DNA of 64,000 nt from Pseudomonadales bacterium (GTDB lineage Bacteria > Pseudomonadota > Gammaproteobacteria > Pseudomonadales > Pseudohongiellaceae). The translations under genes and the position numbers were made by a program. The notes below the pieces were generated by a model. That model ran no database searches, had not been told where the DNA came from, and was given only the letters and a program-made list of their open reading frames with translations. The stretch is from NCBI GenBank assembly GCA_024234325.1, contig JACKOJ010000003.1, forward strand, positions 248,001 to 312,000, given 5' to 3'. Position 1 is the first letter of the stretch; each line of letters begins with the position of its first letter. Positions 34,413 through 42,485 of the stretch are shown here, one piece after another.

Positions 34413-36746
34413 ATGAAGAAGAAACTCAGTAAATCCGATCTCGCCCGTTCCGCCTCCGAGGCGGCACCTGTGATCAGCACCGCCAGGCTGGCGCCGAAAC
34501 CGACTTCGTCCCTGCGTCTGCTCAATCTCGACGATGGTCGTGATGCCATTCTGCATTACTTCGAGAATACCTGGGGGCTGACGGAGAGCCTGTTCTCCGC
34601 GCTGACCTGCGAAGAGGCCTATTACCGCCGCCCGTACCACAAGACGCGGCATCCCCTGATTTTCTACTACGCGCACCCGGTGACCTTTTACATCAACAAG
34701 TTGCTCGTGGCGGGCCTGATTCAGGAGCCGGTGAACCAGCACTTCGAGGTGTTGTTTGAAACCGGGGTAGACGAGATGAGCTGGGACGATCTGCATGAGG
34801 GCGATCAGAGCGTCTGGCCCCCCCTGCAGGAGGTGATCGAGTACCGCGAGACGGTATATCACCTGGTACGCAAACTGATTCAGACTCACCCCGCGTTTGG
34901 CAAACCAATCACGGTGGACAGCCCGGGCTGGGCGCTGGTCATGGGCTTCGAGCACGAACGCATCCATCTTGAAACCTCCAGTGTGTTGATGCGTGAGTTG
35001 CCCCCGGAATTCCTCAAAACGCCAGAAAACTGGCCCCGGGTACTGCTGCGGAAGGAGCCGCAACCCCATGCACAGCCCGTTGCCGGCGTGCACTATCCTG
35101 CAGAAAACCCGATGGTGGCGGTTGCCGCGACAACGGTGAAACTGGGCAAGCCACGCGCCTGGCCGAGTTTCGGCTGGGACAACGAGTACGGGGAAGACAA
35201 GCGCCAGACGGCCGCATTCAGGGCCAGCCAGCGGCTGATCAGCAATGGCGAGTTTTACGAGTTTGTTGCCAGCGGAGGCTATCTTGATGATCGTTTCTGG
35301 AGTGAACAGGGCCTGGGTTGGCGCCGTTTCCGCAATACCCGTTGGCCGACCTTCTGGGTGCAGGACGGCCCCGTGGGTTCCCACCGCTACCGTCTGCGGA
35401 CAACCTTCAGCGTGGAAGACATGCAGTGGGATTGGCCTGCTGTCGTGAACCATTATGAGGCCAAAGCTTATTGCGCCTGGCGCAGTGAGCGCGATGGTGT
35501 GAAGACGCCCTACCGCCTGCTGCAGGAAAAGGAACACCTGGCTATTCGCGAGCCGGCGCGGCAGCAGGCCACTAACTGGGCACCGGACAGGCCCGAGCTG
35601 CTGAATCTCGACCGCGTGATGGTGGATGAGGCCGAGCTGGCCAGTACCTACGAGGTCAACAACAACCTGCATTTCGGCAGTGAAAGCCCGGTGGATCGTT
35701 TTGTTCCGAACAGTCTTGGCTTTCAGGATGTGTTCGGCAATGTCTGGCAGTGGTGTGAAGACACCTTCCATCCCCTGCCCGGCTTTCGCATCCATCCCTA
35801 CTATGTGGACTTCAGCACGCCCTGTTTTGACGACCAGCATCAGATGATTCTGGGTGGATCGTTCATCAGTACGGGGGATGAGGCCAGTATCTGGGCGCGT
35901 TTCCACTTCCGTCCCCACTTCTTCCAGCACGCCGGATTCAGGATTGTGCAGAGTGAAGAAACACTGGAGACAGAAAAAGAACGTTATGAGACCGATGCGC
36001 TGCTCAATCAGTACATGCTGTTTCATTACGGCAGCGAGCAGGAGAATCGTGATGAGACGATCACTGCCCGTGTCGGACACCCCGCCGTGCAATCCTTTGT
36101 CGAGGCGACAGTGGATCTGGTCAATCGCTTTGCCACGGGTCACGACAGGGTGCTTGATCTCGGCTGCGCCGTAGGCGGTGCCAGCTTCGCGCTGAGTCGC
36201 ACGTTCGCACAGGTGATTGGTCTCGATTACAGTCAGTCCTTTATCGATGCCGCGCAGCGGATGCAGCGGGATGGCAGCAGCGACTATCTGCGCCATGAAA
36301 GTGGACGTTACTACACGACCTTGAGTGCTCAGGTGCCCGCGGATGTGGATCGCGCCCGCATTCAGTTTGTGCGCGGTGATGCCGGCGATCTGCATGCTCC
36401 GACACTGGCGCCGCGTTTGAAGGAGCTGGATGCCGTGCTGCTGAGCAATCTCCTGTGCCGTCTGCCGGATCCCGAGGCCTGCCTGCGGCAGTTTGTGGAA
36501 GACCCGACGCTGTTGAAGTCCGGTGGCGTTCTGGTGCTGGTATCGCCCAATAGCTGGATGCCACAGTACACCCCTGAGCAGCACTACCTCGACGGCGAGA
36601 CGAGCGAAGCCGCATTGGCCCGCATTGGTTCGATACTGGAAGGTTTCGAGCGTGTTCATGACGGAGACCTGCCCTTTATGATTCGAGAGCATCGCCGCAA
36701 GTACGAATACGTGGTCAGTCAGGTCTCTGTGTGGCGCAAGCGTTGA
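34413..36746 (+). CDS. ovoA: 5-histidylcysteine sulfoxide synthase / ovothiol methyltransferase OvoA
   Basis: 777 aa from the ATG at 34413 (MKKKLSKSDLARSASEAAPV). Three modules: DinB-like N-terminus with the iron triad H181, H185, E187 in GFEHERIHLETS; formylglycine-generating-enzyme-like middle (about 280-520, including NVWQWCEDTFHPLPG); and a C-terminal class I methyltransferase from about residue 575 (VLDLGCAVGG). OvoA couples cysteine to histidine with oxygen and then methylates N-pi of the imidazole to give ovothiol A, an antioxidant thiol. Having all three modules argues against EgtB. OvoB, the PLP C-S lyase, was not recognised here; the aminotransferase next door is not of that type. 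The lipoprotein gene starts 1 bp after its stop. Confidence 0.93.
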   Translation: MKKKLSKSDLARSASEAAPVISTARLAPKPTSSLRLLNLDDGRDAILHYFENTWGLTESLFSALTCEEAYYRRPYHKTRHPLIFYYAHPVTFYINKLLVAGLIQEPVNQHFEVLFETGVDEMSWDDLHEGDQSVWPPLQEVIEYRETVYHLVRKLIQTHPAFGKPITVDSPGWALVMGFEHERIHLETSSVLMRELPPEFLKTPENWPRVLLRKEPQPHAQPVAGVHYPAENPMVAVAATTVKLGKPRAWPSFGWDNEYGEDKRQTAAFRASQRLISNGEFYEFVASGGYLDDRFWSEQGLGWRRFRNTRWPTFWVQDGPVGSHRYRLRTTFSVEDMQWDWPAVVNHYEAKAYCAWRSERDGVKTPYRLLQEKEHLAIREPARQQATNWAPDRPELLNLDRVMVDEAELASTYEVNNNLHFGSESPVDRFVPNSLGFQDVFGNVWQWCEDTFHPLPGFRIHPYYVDFSTPCFDDQHQMILGGSFISTGDEASIWARFHFRPHFFQHAGFRIVQSEETLETEKERYETDALLNQYMLFHYGSEQENRDETITARVGHPAVQSFVEATVDLVNRFATGHDRVLDLGCAVGGASFALSRTFAQVIGLDYSQSFIDAAQRMQRDGSSDYLRHESGRYYTTLSAQVPADVDRARIQFVRGDAGDLHAPTLAPRLKELDAVLLSNLLCRLPDPEACLRQFVEDPTLLKSGGVLVLVSPNSWMPQYTPEQHYLDGETSEAALARIGSILEGFERVHDGDLPFMIREHRRKYEYVVSQVSVWRKR

Positions 36747-36747
36747 C

Positions 36748-37398
36748 ATGCGGGTTTCGCAATGTCCACGAATGGCTGGAGTGCTGGTACTCGCCATGCT
36801 GCTGTTGGCATGCGCCGGGGGCACACCTCCAACGGCGAGGACATTTATCTCGCCGATCGTCCTGAGCATGCGTTGCGGAGATGATGCTGCCCTGGTCATC
36901 TACGGTGGCGAGGGCAGCGATGCCTTTGTACTTTACCGCCAGCAAATACTCCATTTTTCCCGTGCTGCAGCCGCTTCCGGCGCCCGTTACACGTCGGTTG
37001 GCAGTGGCCACGACGAGTGGTGGAACAAGGGCGATAATGCCCTGTTTACACGACAGGGAAAATTCGTTGCTGAATGTGTGCCCGACACCGACACAGATGG
37101 GGCCTATCTCGTCAGAGGAAACGAGCCATTCTGGAATCTTGAGCTCAGTCGAACGACACTCCGATACCGTACAATGGAAGGCGATGTTCGGGATGCGAGG
37201 CTGGAGTCTGTGCAGATTGATCGCGACGCGCTGGTGCTGTATAGCGATTCTGCGCTGCAGTTATCGATTCAGCCAACACAGTGCAGCGACAGTATGTCCG
37301 GTCAGCGCTATTCGCAGAACGTCAGATTGATCGTGAACGGAGAGCGGCGTCCGGGCTGCGGCGGCCCCCTGATCTCTCCGGGTGAAATTCCCCCATAG
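36748..37398 (+). CDS. Lipoprotein with MliC-like and COG3650-like domains
   Basis: 216 aa. N-terminal hydrophobic segment ending in lipobox LLLACAGG (Cys22), so predicted lipid-anchored. Residues about 35-110 resemble the MliC lysozyme-inhibitor fold (LSMRCGDDAALVIYGG, GARYTSVGSGHDEWWNKGD); residues about 120-205 resemble the COG3650 domain (VRGNEPFWNLELSRTTLRY). MliC proteins block C-type lysozyme; whether this one does is inference. The ATG at 36748 is coupled to the ovoA stop; an internal ATG at 36772 also leaves the lipobox intact. No separate promoter seen, suggesting co-transcription with ovoA. Confidence 0.72.
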   Translation: MRVSQCPRMAGVLVLAMLLLACAGGTPPTARTFISPIVLSMRCGDDAALVIYGGEGSDAFVLYRQQILHFSRAAAASGARYTSVGSGHDEWWNKGDNALFTRQGKFVAECVPDTDTDGAYLVRGNEPFWNLELSRTTLRYRTMEGDVRDARLESVQIDRDALVLYSDSALQLSIQPTQCSDSMSGQRYSQNVRLIVNGERRPGCGGPLISPGEIPP

Positions 37399-37482
37399 CC
37401 TCCGGAAGATCCGGAGCAACCCTGCAGGAAAAATCGTGTACATGGACCTGGTTGCGGACGAAAGGAACAGGAGAGGCAGGTC

Positions 37483-38907
37483 ATGAAGGTGTTCACCACG
37501 CGCTCCATCAGACAGCTCACGATTCTGGGCTTTGTCGTCGTGGCCGCACTGCTGTTGGCGGCGCTGCTGGTCACGGCGCGACAGCTTGACGGTTTGAGTG
37601 AGCAGAGTCAGCGCACGGTGGCGTCTGCGACTCGCGCCATGAGCGCGGGCCGGCAGCTCATCGAGCAAAGTATGGCAATGGAGCGCAATGCCCGACAGTT
37701 CGCGGTTCTGGGCGATGCCACGCTGCTTCAGCTCTACCGCGATCGCCGCAATGATTTTCTTCAACTTCTGACACAACTGACCTCTTTCGATCTTGGCCCT
37801 GACGTCATGACACAGGGCGCTCAGTTGCTGGACAGCGAGCGCAGCGTCTATGAGCGACTGCAGCAGATTCCTGCCGGTGGTTCCAGTACGGTGTCGATTC
37901 CGGAGCTGTCCTCACTTGCCTATCGCATTGCGGACGCCATCGAACAATGGATTGTGCAGCAACAGGATGAACTGCGCGCCAGCAGTGAAACCACAAAACA
38001 GGCGCTGACGGTACAGGCTTTGCTGCTGGTGGCAACCGCCGCTGCGTTGGTGGTGCTGTTCGTGTGGTTGATCACTCACCCGCTTCGGCAGATCGATCGT
38101 GCCATCAACGGGATCGGCAGCGGAGAATACGACCGACCCGTTCGCGTCACGGGACCGGAAGACCTGCGCCAGCTTGGCACGCGACTGGAGTGGTTGCGCA
38201 ACCGTCTGCGGGAGCTTGAGCAGCAGCGCAGTTCCTTCCTTCGCCACGTTTCCCATGAGTTGAAAACACCGCTTGCCTCGATGCAGGAGGGAGCGGCGTT
38301 GCTGAATGAAGGAGTTGTGGGGCCCCTGACGCCCCAGCAGCAGGAAATCAGTGTGATCATTGGCAACAATTGCCAGCGACTGCAGGGATTGATCGAAGAT
38401 CTGCTGCGACACAATGCGCAGGCTTTTGCCGTCCTGAATGTCATGCCGGAACCGGTGCGACTCGATGCCCTGATTGAAGGCGTGGTGGATGCGCATCGGC
38501 TGGCCATCAACAATGACAATCTGCAGGTGGAGATGTCGCTGGAAAAGGTGACCGTCCTGGGAGACCCGGAAAAGCTGCGCGTGATTATCGACAATCTCTT
38601 TACCAATGCGGTGAAGTATTCTCCGACCGGCGCCAGCATCAGGATTGTACTGCAGGCCGGCAACAGCGAAGTGGAGTGCAGCATCAGCGACGAAGGGCCG
38701 GGAGTGCCGTCCGAGCAACGGGAGAAGATATTTGAAGCCTTCTTCCAGGGGGCTGCTCCAGAGAACAAGGCCTACACCGGAAGCGGTCTGGGGCTGGCCA
38801 TTGTCAGGGAATATGTGGAGGCGAGCCAGGGCAGGGTCGCCCTGGTAGACACTGCTGCCGGTGCCTGCTTTCGTGTAGTATTGCCCATTGCCTCGACAGC
38901 GGCATGA
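37483..38907 (+). CDS. glrK: Sensor histidine kinase GlrK (QseE-like)
   Basis: 474 aa inner-membrane kinase. Two transmembrane helices (about 12-33 and 176-198) bracket a 140-residue helical periplasmic domain, then HAMP, the phosphoacceptor H258 in SFLRHVSHELKTPLASMQEG, and a HATPase domain with N-, G1- and G2-box motifs (DNLFTNAVKYS, DEGPGVP, GSGLGLAIV). MQEG after the H-box is typical of GlrK. It begins an operon with qseG and glrR; ATG after GGAGAGGCAGGTC. Confidence 0.92.
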   Translation: MKVFTTRSIRQLTILGFVVVAALLLAALLVTARQLDGLSEQSQRTVASATRAMSAGRQLIEQSMAMERNARQFAVLGDATLLQLYRDRRNDFLQLLTQLTSFDLGPDVMTQGAQLLDSERSVYERLQQIPAGGSSTVSIPELSSLAYRIADAIEQWIVQQQDELRASSETTKQALTVQALLLVATAAALVVLFVWLITHPLRQIDRAINGIGSGEYDRPVRVTGPEDLRQLGTRLEWLRNRLRELEQQRSSFLRHVSHELKTPLASMQEGAALLNEGVVGPLTPQQQEISVIIGNNCQRLQGLIEDLLRHNAQAFAVLNVMPEPVRLDALIEGVVDAHRLAINNDNLQVEMSLEKVTVLGDPEKLRVIIDNLFTNAVKYSPTGASIRIVLQAGNSEVECSISDEGPGVPSEQREKIFEAFFQGAAPENKAYTGSGLGLAIVREYVEASQGRVALVDTAAGACFRVVLPIASTAA

Positions 38908-38931
38908 GACAGGGATTGAACAGGAGTTTGT

Positions 38932-39423
38932 GTGAACAGGATCAAGAACTGGGTATTGGGAATTGGCTTTTCCTTGCTGGCAGCCTGTACAACGAACCCG
39001 CTGCTGCGCGAATCTCCACTTTCCCTGAATGCTCTGGAGTTCTATCAGTGGGTGCTGGTCTCAGATGACGTCGGCCGTTCGCGGCTGGAAGCCCATCTGC
39101 TGGACGAGGGGACGCAGCAGAATGCGGTGATTGCACTGGTTCAGTTGGCGCTGTTGCGCAGTGTGAATCGCGAAGACAGCACTGTGGAATATCAGGCGCT
39201 GGATCTGCTGGGCAGTCTTCAGGATGTGCGCGCAACGGCTTCACGTGAGGCGGGATACCGGGCGTTCGGAGCACTTTGGCGGCAGTACCTGGAGGCGCGT
39301 ATTGGGGCCAGTGAAAACGACACCCGTATTGCCGAGCTGGAAGCACAACGAAACGCCTTGCGCGAACAGATCGAGGCGCTCACCTCCATTGAGGAACAGC
39401 TCAACCGCCGGACAACACCGTGA
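38932..39423 (+). CDS. qseG: QseG/YfhG-like outer-membrane lipoprotein
   Basis: 163 aa, GTG start. Lipobox SLLAACTT (Cys19), then a helical domain and C-terminal coiled coil (ASENDTRIAELEAQRNALRE). In enterobacteria the gene between glrK and glrR encodes a lipoprotein that binds GlrK and stimulates its phosphorylation of GlrR; position and architecture here are the same although sequence is diverged. 24 bp after glrK. Confidence 0.8.
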   Translation: MNRIKNWVLGIGFSLLAACTTNPLLRESPLSLNALEFYQWVLVSDDVGRSRLEAHLLDEGTQQNAVIALVQLALLRSVNREDSTVEYQALDLLGSLQDVRATASREAGYRAFGALWRQYLEARIGASENDTRIAELEAQRNALREQIEALTSIEEQLNRRTTP

Positions 39424-39457
39424 TACCGGGTAACAGCTTCCGACCGAGAAAAGAGGC

Positions 39458-40819
39458 ATGGGAACGCAACGAAGAATTCTGCTGGTTGATGACGATGCCG
39501 ATCTGCTGCATCTGATCGGAGTGCGCCTGAAGGCCAACGGTTTTGAGGTGCTGGCCGTGAACGATGCGCACAAGGCATTGACGCAATTGTCCGTATTTCG
39601 CCCCCATGTGGTGGTGACGGACCTGCGCATGCCGGGCATGGATGGCATGACGCTGTTCGAGAGGATTCAGGAACGCGATCTGCGTCTGCCGGTGATTATG
39701 CTCACAGCGCACGGTACCATCCCCGAGGCGGTTGCCGCCACGCAGCAGGGTGTGTTCAGTTATCTGGTCAAGCCCTTCGACGCGCAATTGCTGCTGGCGC
39801 ATCTTGAGAAGGCATTGCGCCAGAGTGGAGAAAGAGAGACTTCTGGCTCTTCAGGAGAGGACGATGCCTGGCGTAGCGATATCATCAGTTGCAGCCAGGC
39901 AATGGAAAACCTGTTGCAGCAGACTCGTGCTGCGGCCGTTACCGATGTCAGCGTGCTGATTCAGAGTGAGACGGGTACGGGCAAGGAGCTCCTGGCCCAG
40001 GCGATCCACAAGGCGAGTGCTCGCGCTGAAGAGCCGTTCATGGCACTGAATTGCGCCGCCCTGCCGGAAGCGCTTCTGGAGTCCGAGTTGTTCGGTCACG
40101 TGGCCGGGGCGTTTACTGGTGCCAGCAAGGCCCACACGGGGCTGTTTCTCGCGGCGGACGGCGGTACCGTATTTCTGGATGAAATCGGAGACATGCCCCT
40201 GTCAGCCCAGGCAAAGCTGCTGCGGGTGCTGGAGCAGCGCGAGGTGCGCGCGGTGGGATCTACCCGTTCTTTTCCGGTAGATGTCCGCATCGTCGCAGCG
40301 ACGCATCAGAATCTGGCTGAAAAGGTGGCAGATGGCTCTTTCAGAGAGGATCTGTACTACCGGCTGAATGTCATCACGCTTGAAGTGCCTCCCCTGCGTG
40401 AGCGCCGCGAGGATATCTCCCTGCTGGCGTCCCACTTTTGCCGCACGCTGTCCCAGCGTCATGGGAAACCCGATCTGCGTTTTGCCCCCGAGGCAATGGA
40501 GCTGCTGCTGGCGGCGCCCTGGCCCGGAAATGTCCGGCAACTGCTGAACATCGTTGAACAGTGTATCGTGCTCACCTCTGGCTCGCTGATCTCGCGGGCG
40601 CTGGTGGAGCGGGCGCTTCGTTTCAAGCCCGATCGCCTCCTGGGCCTCAATGACGCCAAGGAGCAGTTCGAGCGTGAATATCTGCTGCGCCTGCTCAGCA
40701 TGACGGAAGGCAATATCGCCCTGGCGGCACGGCTTTCCGAGCGCAACCGCAGTGAGTTCTACAATCTTCTCAAACGCCACGGTCTCGACCCGACCCAGTT
40801 CCGCAAGGGGCAGAACTGA
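39458..40819 (+). CDS. glrR: Sigma-54-dependent response regulator GlrR (QseF-like)
   Basis: 453 aa. Receiver domain with acceptor Asp55 in VVVTDLRMPGMDG, AAA+ domain with Walker A SETGTGKELL, the sigma-54 contact loop GAFTGA (in VAGAFTGASKAHTG) and Walker B TVFLDEIGDM, and a Fis-like HTH at the C-terminus (ALAARLSERNRSEFYNLLKR). GlrR binds TGTC-N10-GACA and activates sigma-54 promoters; exactly such sites lie directly downstream of this gene. Confidence 0.93.
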   Translation: MGTQRRILLVDDDADLLHLIGVRLKANGFEVLAVNDAHKALTQLSVFRPHVVVTDLRMPGMDGMTLFERIQERDLRLPVIMLTAHGTIPEAVAATQQGVFSYLVKPFDAQLLLAHLEKALRQSGERETSGSSGEDDAWRSDIISCSQAMENLLQQTRAAAVTDVSVLIQSETGTGKELLAQAIHKASARAEEPFMALNCAALPEALLESELFGHVAGAFTGASKAHTGLFLAADGGTVFLDEIGDMPLSAQAKLLRVLEQREVRAVGSTRSFPVDVRIVAATHQNLAEKVADGSFREDLYYRLNVITLEVPPLRERREDISLLASHFCRTLSQRHGKPDLRFAPEAMELLLAAPWPGNVRQLLNIVEQCIVLTSGSLISRALVERALRFKPDRLLGLNDAKEQFEREYLLRLLSMTEGNIALAARLSERNRSEFYNLLKRHGLDPTQFRKGQN

Positions 40820-40838
40820 GTCTCGCAGGAAACACCGC

Positions 40839-40856
40839 TGTCGTTAAAACCCAACA
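40839..40856. promoter_or_regulatory. Probable GlrR site 1 (one mismatch)
   Basis: TGTC-N10-AACA: left half perfect, right half differs at one base from GACA. It begins 19 bp after the glrR stop codon and about 145 bp upstream of the -24 element. Confidence 0.5.
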
Positions 40857-40901
40857 CCTTGGGCCTTATGAATCAAGGACTTGGAAAACCCCCTCCTTCC
40901 C

Positions 40902-40919
40902 TGTCGGGCCCCCCCGACA
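40902..40919. promoter_or_regulatory. GlrR site 2, perfect TGTC-N10-GACA
   Basis: TGTC (40902-40905) and GACA (40916-40919) with ten intervening G/C bases match the published enterobacterial GlrR consensus exactly. The site is about 65 bp upstream of the -24/-12 promoter, within the normal activator range. Confidence 0.75.
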
Positions 40920-40982
40920 CGCTGTGGTAGCCTTCTTTTGAAGAAAATATATATCTTGTTGATAACTATAGGTTTTTAAAAT

Positions 40983-40998
40983 TGGTACAGAGCTTGCT
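40983..40998 (+). promoter_or_regulatory. Sigma-54 promoter downstream of glrR
   Basis: TGGTACAGAGCTTGCT (starting at 40983) has GG at 40984-40985 and GC at 40996-40997, N10 between, and matches TGGCAC-N5-TTGC with a single mismatch. The preceding 60 bp are AT-rich (ATATATATC, GGTTTTTAAA), suitable for bending. Predicted start near 41009. Confidence 0.8.
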
Positions 40999-41072
40999 CT
41001 ACTCTGGTAAACGGCCAGCGGAATCCATCGCCGGCCTCAATCTGACCCAAGCCAGATGAAAGGGAGACAAGC

Positions 41073-41291
41073 ATGAAAACGGATCGACTTGCCAACACCA
41101 CTGTGGCCGCTTTTGAAATGGGAGTGGAGGGTTCCGATGCGCTGCCCCGCCTGCCGCTCAAAACTGCCACAGCCTCACATCCCCGTCTGCAGTCGCGGAC
41201 AGAACAGCAATTCCTGCTGGATGCGTTTGCAAAACTGTGCCGCAAGCGCGGTCGTCGTAACGACGGTTCCGCCTTTGCGCATCGGAACTGA
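41073..41291 (+). CDS. Small basic protein, 72 aa, in a GlrR/sigma-54 unit
   Basis: Begins MKTDRLANTTVAAFEMGVEG and ends in a helical basic segment (QFLLDAFAKLCRKRGRRND). The ribosome binding site AAAGGGAGACAAGC is strong and well spaced. No signal peptide, membrane segment or family recognised. It is the only convincing ORF between the sigma-54 promoter and the terminator at 41368-41393; the rest of the about 385-nt transcript is untranslated and contains an 8-bp hairpin (GAGCGAAC 41335-41342 with GTTCGCTC 41354-41361). The unit may thus encode a peptide, a regulatory RNA, or both. Third-codon-position GC content looks like that of neighbouring genes. Confidence 0.6.
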   Translation: MKTDRLANTTVAAFEMGVEGSDALPRLPLKTATASHPRLQSRTEQQFLLDAFAKLCRKRGRRNDGSAFAHRN

Positions 41292-41367
41292 ACTCCCGCC
41301 CCCCCCTGACTTTCTTGCAGAAGCCGTCGTAAAGAGCGAACAGCGTGCCCTTGTTCGCTCCACCTTT

Positions 41368-41393
41368 GACCCCGTCCTCGGGGTCTTTTTTTT
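41368..41393 (+). terminator. Rho-independent terminator of the GlrR-dependent unit
   Basis: GACCCCG-TCCT-CGGGGTC followed by eight T residues. Confidence 0.93.
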
Positions 41394-41495
41394 CAGAGGG
41401 AGATGACATCGGAATTGCCCGGTCCTTTTTGCTATGATGACCCGGCCTGCCTGCGCAGGGCAGTCTGGCTTCATCCTGACAACAAGGAGAGCACC

Positions 41496-41936
41496 ATGAC
41501 CGAACCCTTCGATTCAATACGTCCCCCGCGCAGCTTCTGGTTGGTGGCCCTTGGCTCTCTGTTGTGGAATCTGATCGGCGTAATGAATTTTGTCTATACC
41601 GTGACCTTGAGCCCTGAGACACTGGCAGCCATGCCGGAAGCGGAGCGTATTCTGTATACGGACATTCCCTTTTTTGTGAATGCCTGTTTTGCATTGGCGG
41701 TATTTTCCGGGACACTGGCTTCGGTGCTGTTGCTGATGCGGCGAGCGATCTGTGTCAGTGCATTCCTGGTGTCTCTTGCCGCCATCGTGTTGCAGGTCGG
41801 ATTTGGTCTGTGGCTGACACCGATGTTGGAGGCACAGGGAGCGGCGGCACTTGCACTGCCAGCGCTGATTACGCTGTTTGCAGGTGTTTTCCTCTGGTAT
41901 TCGCGCCGAATGGCTGCATTGGGCGTCCTGCGTTGA
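41496..41936 (+). CDS. Four-helix integral membrane protein, function unknown
   Basis: 146 aa from the ATG at 41496 (MTEPFDSIRPPRSFWLVALG), preceded by AAGGAGAGCACC. Hydrophobic helices at about 13-36, 60-83, 87-108 and 114-136; short loops; basic C-terminus SRRMAALGVLR. Resembles widespread small uncharacterised membrane proteins whose first helix contains WNLIGVMNF. It is 12 bp upstream of the GNAT gene and likely in one transcript with it and the amidohydrolase. Confidence 0.8.
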   Translation: MTEPFDSIRPPRSFWLVALGSLLWNLIGVMNFVYTVTLSPETLAAMPEAERILYTDIPFFVNACFALAVFSGTLASVLLLMRRAICVSAFLVSLAAIVLQVGFGLWLTPMLEAQGAAALALPALITLFAGVFLWYSRRMAALGVLR

Positions 41937-41948
41937 TATGAGACAAGA

Positions 41949-42485
41949 ATGAAAACTCGACAGCAAGAAAAGGAGCTGTTTCGTTCCGAGCGTCTGCTTG
42001 CCAGGCAACTGGTACCGGATGATCTTCAGGAACTTTTTACGGTATACAGTGATCCGGAAGCCATGGTCTGGGTCGATGATGGACAGCCGATTCCCTATGA
42101 GGATGCAGTACGCTGGTTGGCAGTAACCGCTGAGAATTATCGCACGCGCGGTTACGGGATGTCGGCGCTGGTGCTGCAGGACACCGGTACGATAATCGGA
42201 TTCTGTGGCCTCGTGCATCCGGGTGGGCAGGAAGAGGTCGAGATCAAATACGCATTCAAGCGCGAATACTGGGGCCAGGGTTTTGCCACAGAAACGGTGC
42301 GTGCGATGATTGCGTATGGAAGGGCGCAACATGATATGCGCTATATCATGGCAACCACCGCGCCGCAGAACAGCGCCTCCCACGCGGTGTTGCTCAAGGC
42401 AGGCTTTCGGCTCGGGGCTCTGCTCGATAATGCAGACGGTTCGAGGACACAGGTATTTGAATGGCACGACGGGACGGAACAATGA
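41949..42485 (+). CDS. GNAT acetyltransferase, RimJ/RimL type
   Basis: 178 aa. N-terminal LFRSERLLARQLVPDDLQEL, the acetyl-CoA loop REYWGQGFATETVRAMIAYG (R/Q-x-x-G-x-G/A pattern) and C-terminal NSASHAVLLKAGFRLGA identify an N-acyltransferase of the RimJ/RimL (ribosomal-protein/antibiotic) branch. Substrate unknown. Its TGA overlaps the start of the amidohydrolase (ATGA). Confidence 0.88.
   Translation: MKTRQQEKELFRSERLLARQLVPDDLQELFTVYSDPEAMVWVDDGQPIPYEDAVRWLAVTAENYRTRGYGMSALVLQDTGTIIGFCGLVHPGGQEEVEIKYAFKREYWGQGFATETVRAMIAYGRAQHDMRYIMATTAPQNSASHAVLLKAGFRLGALLDNADGSRTQVFEWHDGTEQ

Noticed and set aside
34299..36899. Very long antisense frame (866 codons) opposite ovoA
   Set aside because: Mirror frame of a GC-rich gene; the sense strand encodes a complete OvoA with all motifs, while the antisense product shows no domain, start signal or plausible composition.
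41089..41406. 105-codon ORF overlapping the 72-codon ORF in another frame
   Set aside because: No ribosome binding site and it reads through the terminator hairpin; the 72-codon frame has a strong site and stops before the terminator.
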